A stretch of 6,817 nt of DNA from Phocaeicola sp. GTDB taxonomy: Bacteria; Bacteroidota; Bacteroidia; Bacteroidales; Bacteroidaceae. A program made the translations under genes and the position numbers. A model generated the notes under the pieces. The model ran no database searches and was not told the origin of the DNA. It saw only the letters and a program-made list of their open reading frames with translations. Positions within the stretch are counted from its first letter, which is position 1. Each line of letters opens with the position of its first letter. Shown piece by piece: positions 6,765 through 6,817 of the stretch. The stretch covers positions 1 to 6,817 of the forward strand of contig JAHHQU010000094.1 of the NCBI GenBank assembly GCA_020026225.1, in the 5' to 3' direction.

Positions 6765-6817
6765 CGGGGTGTAGCGCAGTCCGGTTAGCGCACCTGCTTT
6801 GGGAGCAGGGGGTCGTG
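6765..6817 (+). tRNA. tRNA-Pro (anticodon UGG), 5' part, cut by the right edge
   Basis: The first 53 nt of a tRNA are present. The 5' acceptor strand is CGGGGTG (6765-6771), followed by TA. The D arm has GCGC stems (6774-6777 and 6788-6791) around AGTCCGGTTA. The anticodon arm is CCTGC/GCAGG (6793-6797 and 6805-6809) with loop TTTGGGA, giving anticodon TGG at 6800-6802. That reads proline CCN codons, CCA best. The first base C is usual for tRNA-Pro. The T arm and 3' acceptor strand lie beyond the window. Confidence 0.95.

Noticed and set aside
1..6817. CRISPR array, toxin-antitoxin pair, defence island or biosynthetic cluster
   Set aside because: No regular spacer-repeat array and no matching gene pairs were seen; apart from the left edge, the window is ordinary housekeeping DNA.

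Overview
The window looks like chromosomal DNA of a Bacteroides-type organism (phylum Bacteroidota). The evidence is the Bacteroidota promoter pattern TTTG-N20-TAnnTTTG in two places, weak or absent Shine-Dalgarno sequences, AT-rich spacers, a Bacteroidota-style tyrosine recombinase, and a pyruvate phosphate dikinase typical of anaerobes. The genus is inferred from these features; no database search was done.

Layout. Positions 1-376 (minus strand) hold the N-terminal third of a tyrosine recombinase/integrase that runs off the left edge. The next 200 bp contain four 9-bp direct repeats on an 11-bp phase, a 7-bp inverted repeat, and a strong terminator. Positions 578-3301 (minus) encode a full-length pyruvate phosphate dikinase (ppdK). 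A 252-bp divergent intergenic region follows, with a clear promoter for ppdK and a -7 box for the rightward genes. Positions 3554-5926 (plus) form a two-gene unit of 23S rRNA uracil-C5 methyltransferase (rlmD/rumA type) and an S4-containing RluA-family pseudouridine synthase, 24 bp apart. The unit is closed by a perfect 17-bp hairpin with a T6 tail. Positions 6063-6695 (plus) encode a HAD-family phosphatase of the YihX-like type. The window ends inside a tRNA-Pro(UGG) gene that has its own promoter.

How the parts relate. ppdK interconverts pyruvate and phosphoenolpyruvate and is transcribed alone, away from the RNA-modification operon. The two RNA-modification enzymes probably act on rRNA. 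Together with the tRNA-Pro gene they make the right half mostly a translation neighbourhood.

The left edge is the accessory part. An integrase is transcribed away from ppdK, and a repeat-rich stretch lies between its start and the ppdK terminator. This is what one end of an integrated element would look like, but the body of the element lies outside the window. No complete new system is visible. The most unusual structure is the phased repeat array at 403-455.
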